Positions 1 through 10,255 of a stretch of 64,000 nt of DNA are shown here, piece after piece. Both the position numbers and the translations under genes were made by a program. This DNA is from Axinella damicornis (taxonomy: Eukaryota > Porifera > Demospongiae > Axinellida > Axinellidae), in NCBI GenBank assembly GCA_963931865.1, contig OZ007514.1, positions 6,984,646 through 7,048,645 on the forward strand, given 5' to 3'. The notes beneath the pieces are model-generated. The model saw nothing but the letters and a program-made list of their open reading frames with translations, was not told where the DNA came from and did no database searches. Position 1 is the first letter of the stretch; each line of letters starts with the position of its first letter.

Positions 1-60
1 GGGGAGCACCTTAGATAGGTCCATGACCTCCTGTGTAACCCTTTCCATGTTCCACTGAAT
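1..60 (-). CDS. Possible exon at the window edge, unidentified
   Basis: Read on the minus strand, an open frame starts after a TAACTAAC-rich tract that ends in a TTCAG acceptor at about 61. It stays open to the window edge (encoding WNMERVTQEVMDLSKVLP). The helical composition and the branch-point-like TAAC repeats followed by a clean acceptor suggest a real exon. Copy B has no counterpart because its homology starts at position 77. The product is not recognised and the frame is too short to be sure. Confidence 0.25.
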   Translation of the reverse strand, partial: MQWNMERVTQEVMDLSKVLP

Positions 61-299
61 TTAACTAACTAACTAACTATGATTTCAACATCAGCCAGTA
101 CAACATTTGCATGCAGACTGCAGTAGCACTCTTTCATTGCTGCATGTTGGTGCCAATGTACCAATCTCAGTGCAATAATTACTCCCATGACGATGTTATT
201 GGTTACTACGTTAGCTATTGGAACTTGAGTTGCAGTAATCATGTATGGCAAGATGGAAAAAGAGAATGCCGATTGAAGCATGTGTGGGATGGATGGAAT

Positions 300-460
300 G
301 TTGACCAGCTGGTAAGTCAGAGAGAAGGGAAGGAAGGAGGATGGGAAAGGAGGAAACGGGAGGGGAGGGGGGAAGGAAAAGGAGGGAGGGAGGATAAGAG
401 GAGCCAGGGGGAAAAGAGGGAGGGAGGAGTAAGAGGAGGGCTGAACAGAAGGGACTAGGA
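300..460. repeat. Purine-rich (GGGA/GAGG) tract
   Basis: This is a strand-asymmetric run of G and A with GAGGGAGG and GGAAGG variants. Copy B has a related but longer-period version at about 43,985-44,130, with a duplicated AGTAAGAGGAGGGAGGG phrase. The open frame across it is a by-product of the low complexity. No gene is seen here. Confidence 0.7.
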
Positions 461-600
461 AGAGAAGGGATGTCTGCTATTATAGTGTGTGGAGATCAAT
501 AGGGATGAGGGTAAACTGCAACTGAGACAACCCAAGTGAGAAGGGATTATCATCCCAAGTTAGAAGTTAGAATATGAATCCATCCTAAACCTTTTTTTAG

Positions 601-729
601 CAGTATCATGCATGCCAGAATCTTATTAATGTCTGCTAGTAATCTTGCCGGGTCTTCTGTGTACTTGGTGGACATGAGCATACTGAGAATGGCATCTGCA
701 ATACCAATCAGGTTGCTCCTAACAAGTTC
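601..729 (-). CDS. Candidate conserved exon, unidentified
   Basis: On the minus strand a frame reads ELVRSNLIGIADAILSML and continues to NKILACM. Copy B (44,251-44,377) keeps the same frame, and the one length difference is exactly 3 nt (ATTCTCAGT versus ATTCTT), which is what selection on coding sequence would leave. An acceptor (TTGTTAG) lies inside the upstream end; the donor is not obvious. The family is not recognised. It lies downstream of the COR/Death relics on the same strand, so it may belong to that gene. Confidence 0.3.
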
Positions 730-3045
730 ACAGCAAAGATGTCAGAAGATCACCCATGAACTAAAAATGTTAACCAATGGAGATGATGCTGACTCATGCC
801 AGTTTCATTTAGTTTGCTCAGGAGAGGCAGATGTAGCACATAGTCAATAGCTTTTTCTAGGTCAAGGCAACCAGTTGAAGTAAAGCCTCACCGTATTTAA
901 CACAGAAAAATTAAAGCTCATTTTCAATGAGATGCTGAAAACCTCAACTCAATATATTTTTATCTTATTGTAATTTACTGACCATGAAAGGTTGTGAGAT
1001 AGACCAACATGCATGTACACTTGTATAGGTCAGTTGATTTAGTTGTGAGTTTAGGAATGGGAACAAACAAAAGCATTTCAGGTAGTTGCAGGTCAAGGTC
1101 GATGGTCTGCTGTGGCCGTGGGATACCGCTAAAAGTATATGAGAGGCCACATAAACATGCTACTTGAATTTCAACTGAAAACTTTCTATCCTGGGGAAGT
1201 TTTCAGTACGTAACAGAAAAGAATACTCAGGTGGCATATGTAGCCCGATTTCCAAGCTTTGAATATTTGAAAGCTATTTTAATCATGTGGCATATTTACA
1301 TTGCCTGTGAAAGCTTTCAATAATGGTTTAATGAGGCAGTCAAGTGCCATATTCATTTGCTTCTGAAAGTTCCCCATGATCGCTAAATACATTTCTAGTG
1401 GTAGCTATTCCCACAGCATGTAATAACAAGCTTAAAGAAAGCATACTCAGAGTGATTGGGTCTCATACTTACTCCACCTCTCAACCATGATAGCAAAGAA
1501 CTCACCAGCCTTGATTCCATTTCAGTACTTTATAGCATTTCAGTACACAATACAATGACTGACTATAGAGGCTAGGCATCAATTAATCCATTTAACGACT
1601 TTAGAAACAGCATGCAGTTGACAACATTAGAAAACATGACGCAACCTTACCATGTAAGACCATGCAGACCTGATTACTACAATCTCAGCAGCAACATGAG
1701 AAACACACAAGAAGCAACTGTGTTTCATCCTGTAAGACAACTGATATTCACTCATTCAGCCTTAGCATTTTCTGTGGGTGCATGGTTCATGCAACAGACA
1801 GTGTCCTACAACAAAGATTTTGAGGTTGAGTCAAGTACCTAGAATTTGAGTTGGATTGGGATTGAAGATCCAGAATGACAATGCATGGTCCTGCAGACAA
1901 AGCCCACGATCTTCTATTGGGTCTTGGAGTTGTTAAAGTCTATTATTGTCCTTGTTGCATTTTGGGGAATGATACAGGCCAGTGTCGTACTAGCTAGCAG
2001 AATATTTCCCAAACATAAGCAACTTATAGGGCTAACTTAGGGAATTCTGGTGTTTCATATCGACAACAGCAAACTAATTTTACATGCCAGGGTTCCGTCT
2101 AGTTTGAAGGGGAAGATTCAGAAATGATGGTGCATTCATGGCTGCAGACAAAGGAGGTCTGGGGGCATGCCCTACAAGAAACTTGATCAAATTTAATTAA
2201 GCAAGTAGATAGAATCTTACGTGCTATCAATAGTTAATTGATTTGAGGACCCACACCAGATTTGGCTAGTAATACTATAAGTTGCTTTGCCTTAGGGAAA
2301 ATCCTGCTAGCTATTACAATACCCATCATTCCATGAAATGCAGTAAGGACATAACAAATTCCAGGCAGGAATGCTTGCAAGTTACTTTAGTTGAATACAA
2401 TTTTCATTGCTAGCTAGATCTATATATCAAGAGTGTTACTAATCAACAAACAGCATAGCTCGTTCCTAATTTCCTACTGAGTCCATTGAGTGCATACAAA
2501 TCGAAGGGCCACAGCAGGGCAACAGTTGTACATTGTCTTCTATACATAACTAAGTGTTATATATATTATACAAACAGATCCACATATTTACCTCACATGC
2601 AACTTCTCACTTTGGACCTGATGTGAGCTCCGTTCAGAAAGAAACATTCACGATATCCTAAATACAGCACAACGGGGCGGCCTTGCAAGTGCATGACTAC
2701 GTAACATCAATGGCACATAGTAATTTATTAAAGATGAAGAAAAGTACTGGATCAGTGAGGTATTTCCCTGGCACATTGTGTGGGCCCACAAGTTCCTAAA
2801 TTTAGTTTTATGTGCCCCTGGCTCATTATACATCATTCTCCAAACAGTCTGAATATATGTACTAGCTAGCTATATATTTTGGTTATTTTGGAGTGTTATT
2901 ATGCTGACATTGTTGAGTTCTGAAACCATTCGGGGGAAAACCCACACAAACACAAACTGCACACATAGCTACAGTCACACAAACACAAACAACTATTGCA
3001 AGTTCAAAAATAGGAATGAATGCACAGCAAATGGTATATCACATG
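730..3045. other. Non-coding stretch of copy A
   Basis: No convincing gene is seen. The sequence aligns along its length to 44,985-46,725 in copy B with many small indels. Around 2,085-2,175 there is a motif (minus strand, AMNAPSFLNLP frame) also present at 46,115-46,215, which resembles a decayed transposon end rather than a gene. Confidence 0.5.
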
Positions 3046-3048
3046 TTA

Positions 3049-4112
3049 CTACCAGTGCAATTTTGCATGTACTACATGGCTAGTCCAAACATACATCTTC
3101 GATGAAGCTGTTTCCTGTCCTGTCAAGGTCACTGGAAACACTGTCTGCTTCATCCTAGCTCTTGCTCTTGTTCTGAATCTTGGGAACAGGTTAGTAGTTG
3201 TTTCAACGTCCACATCGAGTGTGTCTTCATAGATGAGACTTGGCACTGGATCTCCAATGTGTTGTAATTCACTATAGGTTTGATATCCCTCGTAGTTTCT
3301 GAATCCTTAGAATTTGCAACCTCACTCTCTACTTTCGGTTCTGAATCTTCAACCATGGCTTCGGAGTTTTCATGTCCGATGTCTTCTATTATTTTAGCAG
3401 GTATTTCTCCACCATCACTCTGATCTGAGTCTTCACCAACTCAAGTACAAACATCACTGACAGATCTCTAATTTGAATCTTCGGTGTCTTCTGTCTTCTA
3501 ATGGAAGTTTGACAGTTCGAGTTCTGTAGCTAGAGTGCTAAGTTCAATGTCAGCAATTATTATTTCAGCAGGTATTTCTCCACCATCACTCTGATCTGAG
3601 TCTTCACCAACTCCAGACAAACACCACCGACAGTTCTATGATTTGAATCTTCGGTGTCTTCAGTTGGTCCATCTTCTAATGGAAGTATGACAGCTTCAAT
3701 CTCTGTAGCTAGAGTGCTATGTTCAATTCAGTAATGATTATTTCAGAAGGTATTTCTCCGCAATCACTCTGATCTTCACCTCCTCCTAGAAGTTTGACAG
3801 CAGCAGCTAGAGTGGTGAGTTCAATGAATTCAATGAGGTGACAGGATGCTTGCCTCTGCCAGCAATCCATTCCTCCAGAACCTCCATTATTGGTTTGATA
3901 TTGTATGCTTGTGAGCTATAGTATGGACCCTTTCTCCAGTTCTGTCTTCCAGGAGGAGGGTACCAAACGTTACACACTTTCTCGACTAATGTTCTTCTCT
4001 CTCTTCCTTGAAAGCTGACACACTCAACCAGAGTCGGCTGGTCAACGTGGACTTCACCTGTAATGTAAGAGCAACGCTGGCCATGAATAGCTACAATCCT
4101 TCGAAAAGTCAA
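3049..4112 (-). pseudogene. Acidic repeat tail and Death-like domain relic
   Basis: The minus-strand frame 4,112-3,807 contains a Death-fold-like signature (EVLEEWIAGRGKHPVT), the form that ends Death-like domains in sponge COR or ANK receptors. Below it, 3,800-3,379 holds about two and a half imperfect tandem units of roughly 175-190 bp. Each encodes acidic text such as EDSDQSDGGEIPAE, with in-frame stops and shifts between units. The frame then changes again (3,356-3,150, then 3,246-3,049). Copy B lacks this region. I read it as the broken 3' part of the COR/Death gene whose upstream parts lie at 5.4-7.5 kb. The assignment rests on short motifs recalled from the family. Confidence 0.45.
3379..3800. 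repeat. Imperfect ~175-190 bp tandem repeat
   Basis: The phrase GGTATTTCTCCACCATCACT recurs at about 3,400 and 3,571, with a decayed third copy at about 3,751. Each is followed by GATCTGAGTCTTCACC or a remnant of it, and by a TCTTCGGTGTCTTC block. The units diverge and carry indels, so this is an old array inside the degenerate reading frame. Confidence 0.7.
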
Positions 4113-4537
4113 TTAGAATAGATAATTATTACCTCATGCCCATTAACCAACTGAATACCTCGCTATCTCCTCGGTATCTCTGTGCAGTTCCAAGCAACCC
4201 TTCTAGTTTAATGTATTACATGCTATGACAAGTGATCACATGATCCTATATTGCCAGATGAAGTATGGACTGCTAGCTGTCAATGTTTCCTGCAGTGTTG
4301 GTCACTGCTGTTACCAATCTCAATGTAGCTTCTTTACGCTGTTCTGCTTTACATAATAGACTGTTTGCACACACATTGAATAATCTTGTGCCCAGCCGGA
4401 AGCACCAATGGAAAATCTGTCTGGTAACTTTGGTAGCTAAGTTTTCTTGATAGCTACTTGTTAAAAGAAATCCACACCTTTACAGAGGAATTTGAACGTG
4501 CCATTAGAAATGCTGTATTGTCAATTATGAAGACGAT

Positions 4538-5093
4538 GCTCCCACTGGGCACGAGACTAGTACTTGTACATATGATGCCCTAGCGACTGTTGCTAGATGC
4601 AAGTGACACACTATGCCTCAATTAATGCCCTGATTACATTTGATGCTATGCTGCTACACCAGGAAAACTGACCAAATTTACAAGACGGATTTTCCTCAGG
4701 TGCTTCCGGCTGGGAACGAGACTACGGGTTAAATCAAAGTTACCACCGGATCACCTGCCAACGTGTGACTTGCATGTGACTTAATGTGATTACAATACCT
4801 CAGTGTAATTGGCTTAATTGAGATAGTGATACTTTACAAGAACCTCTGCGACAAGACTATGCTGAATTGTAATGTAGATATAGAACCTACTGCCATATGC
4901 AGTATAGACTGCTAGTGTCAATGCTTCCTCCACTGGGCATGAGACTATATACCCCTAGCAACTGTTGCTATATGCAAGTGATGCCAAGATACATTCCACC
5001 CTACGCCACTTTGCCTAGAAAACTGGCCAAAGTTACCAGACGGAATTTCCGTAAGTGCTTCCGGCTGGGCATGAGACTAGGGGTTAAATCAAA
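4538..5093. repeat. Pair of ~190 bp dispersed repeats
   Basis: Segment 4,538-4,735 recurs as 4,923-5,093. Both start with a CTCC(CA)CTGGGCA(C/T)GAGACTA phrase, share AACTGTTGCTA and AAAACTG(G/A)CCAAA blocks, and end with TGCTTCCGGCTGGG, GAGACTA and GGGTTAAATCAAA. The GAGACTA ends are like the termini of the short palindromic element family described elsewhere in this window. No gene is seen between 4,113 and 5,282. Confidence 0.65.
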
Positions 5094-5439
5094 TACATGA
5101 CTTGATACTTTTTGTTTTCAATTGTAATATAGAATAATGGTGAGTGGTATACATAGGTGTATGGCGCAAGAGGAATAATATGGCCATGGCTTGTTCTGCT
5201 ATAAGTGCACAGAAATACATTGTTGGTAACAGTTGAGACATGTTCCGTTATGTATAGTTAGCTAACTAACATACTGCAGTGGCTAGTTACATGTTACATC
5301 TGAGCAAGTGAGTCTGATAACAAACAAAGACATTTGAAGTGTTTCTGCTACGTACTCTTCTCTATTACTGTACATAGCAATACCTCCCAACATGAATGCA
5401 TTACTAGAACTCACTCGATATCGATTGGTCTTTGCTGTG

Positions 5440-5735
5440 AGCTGTTCGGAGTTTGACAACTGCGATACTTGCCCCGGCCTACCAGCAATCCATTCTTCGA
5501 GAATTGCCACATTTATTTGTTCAGCATCATTCAATATATGCCTCTGTGTTAGCTACAGCACTGACCCTTTCTCCAGTTCTGTCTTCCAGGAGAAGAGTTC
5601 CAAATATTCCGTCATTTGTGCCAATCTCCTGAGGTATGTTGATCTGCGTGTCTCTTCAGCCCTTTTAACCCAAGGCACTCTGTCAAGGCTGGTTGATCTT
5701 GCAATTGGTCACCTATCGAGCCAGATGAGCGGTTA
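5440..5735 (-). pseudogene. Death-like domain relic
   Basis: On the minus strand one frame reads DIPQEIGTNDGIFGTLLLED and a shifted frame continues with AILEEWIAGRPGQ. Together these match the layout of the Death-like domain near the C terminus of sponge COR-type proteins (an E-I-G-T start, a G-x-x-LL-x-D core, and a LxEW(I/L)xGR end). At least one frameshift separates the halves, so this copy is not functional as it stands. A second decayed copy lies at 5,940-6,115 and a third piece at 3,807-4,112. Copy B has no counterpart. Confidence 0.45.
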
Positions 5736-5939
5736 TTTACTGAGGACAATTTAAAGGACTGCACTCAAAAAATGCTCGATGCAATGTTGTTTGCTAGCTA
5801 CGTTAGATTTATTGATTTGCACTATTAAAACTGTGCAATTATTAATATATAGCCTCCTTGCAGTGCCAGCTGCAACATGAATGCTTTACCCAACTCACAC
5901 AATTGCTCTTTGCCATGGAGTTTGACAATTAAACCGCAA

Positions 5940-6115
5940 TCTCTCCAGCTAGCACACTGAGTCCTGTATCACAGGTTTCAATGAGGGTATTCCAGGTGAC
6001 AGGATACTTGCCCCTACCAGCAAGAGTTCCAAATATTTTGTGATTTGTGCCAATCTCTTGAGGGATGTTGTGCAACCCAAGGCACTCTGTCAAGGTTGGT
6101 TACCTGTGGAACCCA
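5940..6115 (-). pseudogene. Second, more decayed Death-like relic
   Basis: The plus-strand text CCAGCAAGAGTTCCAAATAT, followed by GTGATTTGTGCCAATCTC and CAAGGCACTCTGTCAAGG, repeats phrases of the 5,440-5,735 relic with internal deletions. It is recognisable only by nucleotide similarity to that relic; no useful frame survives. Confidence 0.45.
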
Positions 6116-6932
6116 GGCCAGTTCATTAAAATACAATGTAGATACAAATTTAACACTAGCTGAATGTGGTCACCATGTCTATTATTATTATAGACAATCT
6201 TCGTATAGTTTGTTATATTAACTATTGGAATTATGATTTGCACTGCATTGAAGCTTAGGAAGTCAGGTCATAAAACCATGGCCACAGAGGATTACATCAC
6301 ACGAAGAACCAAGAAATTTCCCTTTCGGAGGCGTAGAGTGCTTGATTCCGTTTTGTAGTTGGATAATAGAGTATGGTGAATAATAATGACAAGCAGAGTT
6401 CCTCATTCCATCAATGATTTACTTGTCCAAATGGAGTACCAAAATGGCTGAGCTATATGAGCCATTACCACTGATGCCGGTCAGACCAGCCTCGTTCCTT
6501 GGTTTCTCCCCAGCTTTTTGTCACATGGGAACGAGGCTAGGTCAGACTAGTTCCCACGACACAAGCTATTCGGACCATACCACTCAAAGGCAAGGTCTAA
6601 CAAGATTATACAATAACATTAACAAGACATGATAGTATAAATATTAGCAAGAGCAACAGTAAAGGGTTGACCTAATTGACCTTACTTTTGGTTATATAGC
6701 TACACTGTCCTTTGTGTCATCATCACTTTCATCAATCTGATAATTTTATAGAGAATTAACCATGAATATTTGGTGGAGTCATACACTCACATAAAAATGC
6801 AAGCTATACACACATTAAACATTCATACAGACGATTAACTGTCTCTTCAGTGTTCATTTAACATTTCAGCTGCTTTATAGGCCATTTGTAGAATCAAGTT
6901 AAAATAATGCACAGTTAATTTTAGGTACATAC
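6116..6932. other. Non-coding interval with one short palindromic element
   Basis: Nothing gene-like is seen apart from the 52-bp element at 6,488-6,539. Copy B lacks the whole interval. Confidence 0.5.
6488..6539. mobile_element. Ultra-short palindromic MITE (TAGCCTCG family)
   Basis: Ends are AGCCTCGTTCC and GGGAACGAGGCTA in inverted orientation around a CCCCAGCTTTTTGTC centre. Flanks are GGTCAGACC on the left and GGTCAGACT on the right, a 9-bp target duplication with one mismatch. This is the same family as 13,032-13,115 and 16,542-16,607. Confidence 0.75.
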
Positions 6933-7460
6933 CAGGTTCAGAGGGTTTCTGCCACAATAGATGCTGTATCTGTCCAACAGTCGTCTCAAAGTTTCTATAA
7001 GCGGCAGCGTATCTTTGCTGCTCTGGTGTTTCAACATTTCACCAAGACAGGCATTAATGTCTTCACATTTCTTACTCAATACCCTTGATGACGGTTTGAG
7101 AACGTGTATAAGAGCATCGTGGAAATGGGTACATCCACTGTGCTATATAGCTCTGTGATAAAGTCATCTGATACGGGCGGTTTTGCAGTTTCTTTTGCAC
7201 ACAGTTTTGCTATGAGGTCCGGGGTAAGCAAAACATACCGTTCAAAGTAGAGAAGCCCAGAGATTCGCTTTCCTTGACTCACATCTGTATTTATTAGGGT
7301 CATGTCAGGCTTACCATCAGTACTTCTTGTCGAAGACTGTCACCTGCCAGCTCAACTATAAATTCTTTAGCAAATACTCTTGTGCAAAATTCACAATTTG
7401 GTTTTAAAGTTGTGAACATAGTCTGACACAGTGAATTACGCTATATCCCATGCAAGTCAT
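6933..7460 (-). pseudogene. COR/Death receptor: region downstream of COR
   Basis: Minus-strand reading from 7,460: a frame with CEFCTRVFAKEFIVEL, then after a shift DGKPDMTLINTDVSQGKRIS followed by GLLYFERYVLLTPDLIAKL, then after another shift HDALIHVLKPSSRVLSKK running to LLDRYSIYCGRNPLNL. The last is followed by a good GTATGT donor at 6,932. This order (GKxIS-LL-FEPY-L, then xxRNPLxL before a Death-like domain) is what I recall from sponge proteins carrying a COR domain. At least two frameshifts make it a pseudogene. Copy B retains the QGKRIS block (47,105-47,400) with FEPY instead of FERY. The Roc GTPase part is not in the window. Confidence 0.55.
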
Positions 7461-7490
7461 GTACCGGAGTCGTTACAGAGTCCAGAATAC
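7433..7490 (+). pseudogene. Inverted COR fragment
   Basis: The text from TTACAGAGTCCAGAATACAA to CCTCAACACAGACATG lies here on the plus strand. In copy B the same text lies on the minus strand (about 47,835-47,766), inside the COR domain (VFPDLNTDM). So in copy A the rest of the COR domain is gone and this remnant is inverted relative to its downstream neighbour. It is too short to encode anything. Confidence 0.6.
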
Positions 7491-7767
7491 AAGTCTTTCC
7501 TGACCTCAACACAGACATGGGTTGAGTCTAAACCTTCAGGTTGCTCCTTTAGTATACCGTTGAGCTCAACCCTTTAAACGATGTATTGAAATTTGAATCG
7601 AAAGTTAATTTTACAAGTTCAAACAACTTTCTCATTCTCCAAACTTGATGTCAGGGCATGAAACGATCTGAACGAAGTCTATATCAATAATATTCAAGCA
7701 CTATGCACTACATGTACAAAATTATTTATCCACACTGCAGTGTTAGATTCCATATCGTTTATTGCCA
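7491..7767. other. 3' flank of eIF5A copy A
   Basis: This is the transcript end of eIF5A plus spacer, with no gene seen. No canonical AATAAA is visible just downstream of the stop on the minus strand. The spacer aligns with 48,375-48,628 in copy B. Confidence 0.5.
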
Positions 7768-9170
7768 TCACATGGAGGTTGGTTTCAGCTCTGTCCTCTT
7801 AGCTGTTCCCTTGATGCCAACTGTAGCCTCTTCTCCCATGGCCCGCAGCACAACAACAAAAACCTCGTCCTCTCTCTCCAATCTTGCCTCCATCTTCTGG
7901 CCAAGGGTACCTTTTGGCACCTGGAGGTCCTCCCTCAATTCTCCATCGTTGTTCAGCAGTGTCAAGTAGCCATCAGACATGTCAACAAGCTATGGGAGCA
8001 TGGTACATTGACACAATCTCTGATGTAGTTGGCTAATGTGCTTAATTGTTCCCAGAACAATAATATTATATCCTTAGTGCTGGTTTATATAGCACCTTAG
8101 CTTCATGGAAAAAGAACGATTGTATGATTGATATGAGTAAGGGATAAAGTTTATACCAGCATGCAGTAGTGTATTGTGTTATAGTTGTACCATGGCTTCG
8201 CAGTGGGTATATTAGGGCCAGGGCTGGTTCAGATGCGCATACATTTCCAATACCTATACCTAAAGTATGTACTTCCTGCTGGACCAATATCCACGTCGTA
8301 AATTATTTATGCACTTCATATGGTTTATCGACTCTTTCACGGCCAGGCTTAGTATGAAGATACAGAGTGCCTCCAGAGTTGTACTGGCTATCAAAGTTCA
8401 GTATAGCCCTCCTTATCCATTTTCCTGGTTTTACCCATGCTATAAAATACAGTAGCATGCAACGGAGTCCATATTACAAAGCATTCAGGCATCAATGTGT
8501 CAGCTGATTGGACTATACTCACTTCCATACAATAACCTTCCTGTTGTACATATATAGAGTGGGACATCCATGAGCTAACTAAGCAGCAACAGATACATAC
8601 CTAAGCATACTTAATTGTCATGACAAGCACTCGCAGCGTGTAGTGTCTGTGCTGACTACTAGTAGCCTTGAAATACTGGGGGACTGACCACCCACCTGGT
8701 ACTCAACACGCTTGATGAGGGGAACCTGCACTTTGTGTGATGCTGGGAAGATGTCCTCATATTTCCTCCCAGTGAATACATCCAGAGCCACCAGATGCAC
8801 CTGGGAATGAGACGACAATAATCATAGTACGGTTGTCCCGTATGGATGTGCAGTACAGCCCCCCTTAAACGTTCTCCTGGATCCGGTCCGCCCATGATGT
8901 TCCAAATAAGTAAGCTACACATCTACTCCCAGCAGTAGGTTCTATGAAAAAGACAGCAACAAACTTTGCCACCTGAAAATTTGACTACGCCCCACTGAGT
9001 ATAAACCTTGCCTTAGCATGGTCATGTTTTCCTGGCACAGAGGTCAGCATCTCAACAATTTTGCAAGGGTGTCCCTTCAATACCACATGGCCTCCTCGGC
9101 GAAGTGAGGAGCATTGGGCGGGATAGGTGTTGGAGGCTTCTGCATCTCCATGACTGAACTGCTCGGCCAT
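7768..9170 (-). CDS. EIF5A: Eukaryotic translation initiation factor 5A, copy A
   Basis: eIF5A binds the ribosome and promotes peptide-bond formation at difficult motifs and termination, using a hypusine made from one lysine. Three minus-strand exons join in phase: 9,170-9,012 (53 codons), 8,800-8,696 (35 codons) and 7,989-7,768 (74 codons with stop), giving 161 aa; family members are about 155. Visible signatures: [28 protein letters not shown], the hypusine loop, [16 protein letters not shown], and [17 protein letters not shown] in the C-terminal OB fold. Intron 1 has a GC donor (AAG|gcaagg). Oddity: the loop reads PGKHDHAK where copy B and the family have GKHGHAK, so the glycine two residues after the hypusine lysine is aspartate. 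The start is the only ATG fitting the family N terminus. Identification is very secure; function of this copy is open. Confidence 0.95.
8158..8695. other. eIF5A intron 2 (copy A), proximal part
   Basis: This is intron sequence between eIF5A exons 2 and 3. In copy B the equivalent intron is interrupted at the point matching 8,146-8,157 by a 1.1 kb segment and again at the point matching 8,512 by a 552-bp insert. No separate gene is supported. Confidence 0.6.
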
Positions 9171-9393
9171 ACAAACTGCAATGGAAAATTAGACAGCTAA
9201 CTTATTAGTTGCACACATTATTAGAGCTAATGCATGACTCACTAAGTCCTTAGAGAGCGGTCACTGCACAAGTGCCTTTACTTGCTGAATGCTTGCATTC
9301 TGGCCTCTATATATCAACTTTGGCAGATGCGATTGCACCATAGCAGCCACAGTGTGATTACACCACAATAACGCCACTGTTGTGCAACAACTT

Positions 9394-9406
9394 TACGCAT
9401 GCGCGT
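9394..9406. promoter_or_regulatory. NRF1-like site upstream of eIF5A
   Basis: TACGCATGCGCGT matches the metazoan NRF1 consensus (YGCGCAYGCGCR) with one mismatch on the reverse strand. It lies about 225 bp upstream of the eIF5A start and is kept at 51,831-51,843 in copy B, about 200 bp from that start. NRF1 sites are typical of housekeeping promoters; binding here is inferred only. Confidence 0.45.
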
Positions 9407-9426
9407 TGTAGTGTCGGTAGGTACCC

Positions 9427-9543
9427 AGGAATGCAATTATTGCATTGGGGGAATGCAGTGGCTCGCATTGGAATGCAATCATTGCATTGGAATACAATTA
9501 TTGTATTGGGAATGCAATTATTGCTTTGGGGAATGCATTCATT
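9427..9543. repeat. Palindromic minisatellite upstream of eIF5A
   Basis: About five units of a 20-24 bp repeat with consensus GGAATGCAATTATTGCATTGG; each unit contains the palindrome AATGCAATTATTGCATT or a variant. Copy B has the equivalent array at 51,874-51,982 with cleaner units. Both arrays lie roughly 250-370 bp upstream of the eIF5A start. The half-site ATGCAAT is related to POU/octamer and C/EBP-type motifs, so a regulatory role is possible. An alternative is simple minisatellite drift. Confidence 0.8.
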
Positions 9544-9617
9544 TTTGCTTCCGCTCGCTCTGGGAGTGCAGCGCTCATTCCTTATACAAGTATAACCAGC
9601 GGTACACACAGCCAAGC

Positions 9618-9835
9618 AAAAAGTAAGGAAACAAGAGGGATGATCGAACATAACAGTGAAGTATACAATCACCCCTACAGAGATCTTCTTCCATATATAC
9701 ATGTACAATGAAAAAAGATATGTAGGGGTGATTGTATACTTCACTGTTATGTTCGATCATCCCTCTTGTTTCCTTACTTTTTGCCGTTCTGGTATCCCTA
9801 CATCCTGCTACATTTTTAATGTTTTTTATTACTTG
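9618..9835. mobile_element. Foldback (hairpin) element, left arm truncated
   Basis: The left arm, from AAAAAGTAAGGAAACAAG through CACCCCTACAGAGATC, is matched in inverted orientation by GATATGTAGGGGTG through CTTGTTTCCTTACTTTTT, with a short loop. The right arm continues (CCGTTCTGGTATCCCTACAT) beyond what the left arm pairs with. In copy B (49,015-49,283) the left arm is full length. So in copy A the segment junction falls inside the stem, directly after GCCAAGC. A related scrap (TATGTAGGGGGGATTGAA) lies at about 22,407. Confidence 0.8.
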
Positions 9836-10255
9836 TTTATGTAATTTTTTTGGCAGCAGGCGCATGTTTGAGCTGAAGTTTGCTGCAGAAGTCAGTGACC
9901 TCACAGGCAACTGGGCAGTAGGTGTCCTTGCCTTGGTATATGGACTATATTACTCAAGTATTACACTTCCAGCATTGGCTGAAGAATCAGGCCCGGGCAT
10001 CTCAAGTCAACTGTTCCGACAAAGCCCCTGAGTTCTCCCTGTCTGAAGACCATGGCATAGGCAGTTTATAGTAGGGACATTCATATGGGTGTTGAGAGTT
10101 GAGATAGGCATTCACCCTGCTCACAGAATACAGTATAGGTAGCAATATAAGCTTAGCTAAATCATGCGTAGACTCTACAGGGACTAACCTCAGTCTTATA
10201 AACAGTGCATCGGCACATCACTGTTTCTAATTCAGCGATCTTGAGTAATAATTAC

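Noticed and set aside
111..458. 115-codon frame rich in Arg, Glu and Gly
   Set aside because: It is the translation of a purine-rich repeat; copy B has no equivalent frame.
9427..9543. CRISPR-like regularity of a 20-24 bp repeat
   Set aside because: Repeats are directly adjacent with no unique spacers and the genome is eukaryotic; a minisatellite.
9358..9910. Overlapping frames on both strands around the minisatellite and foldback
   Set aside because: They are forced by the palindromic repeats; none continues into copy B as the same protein.
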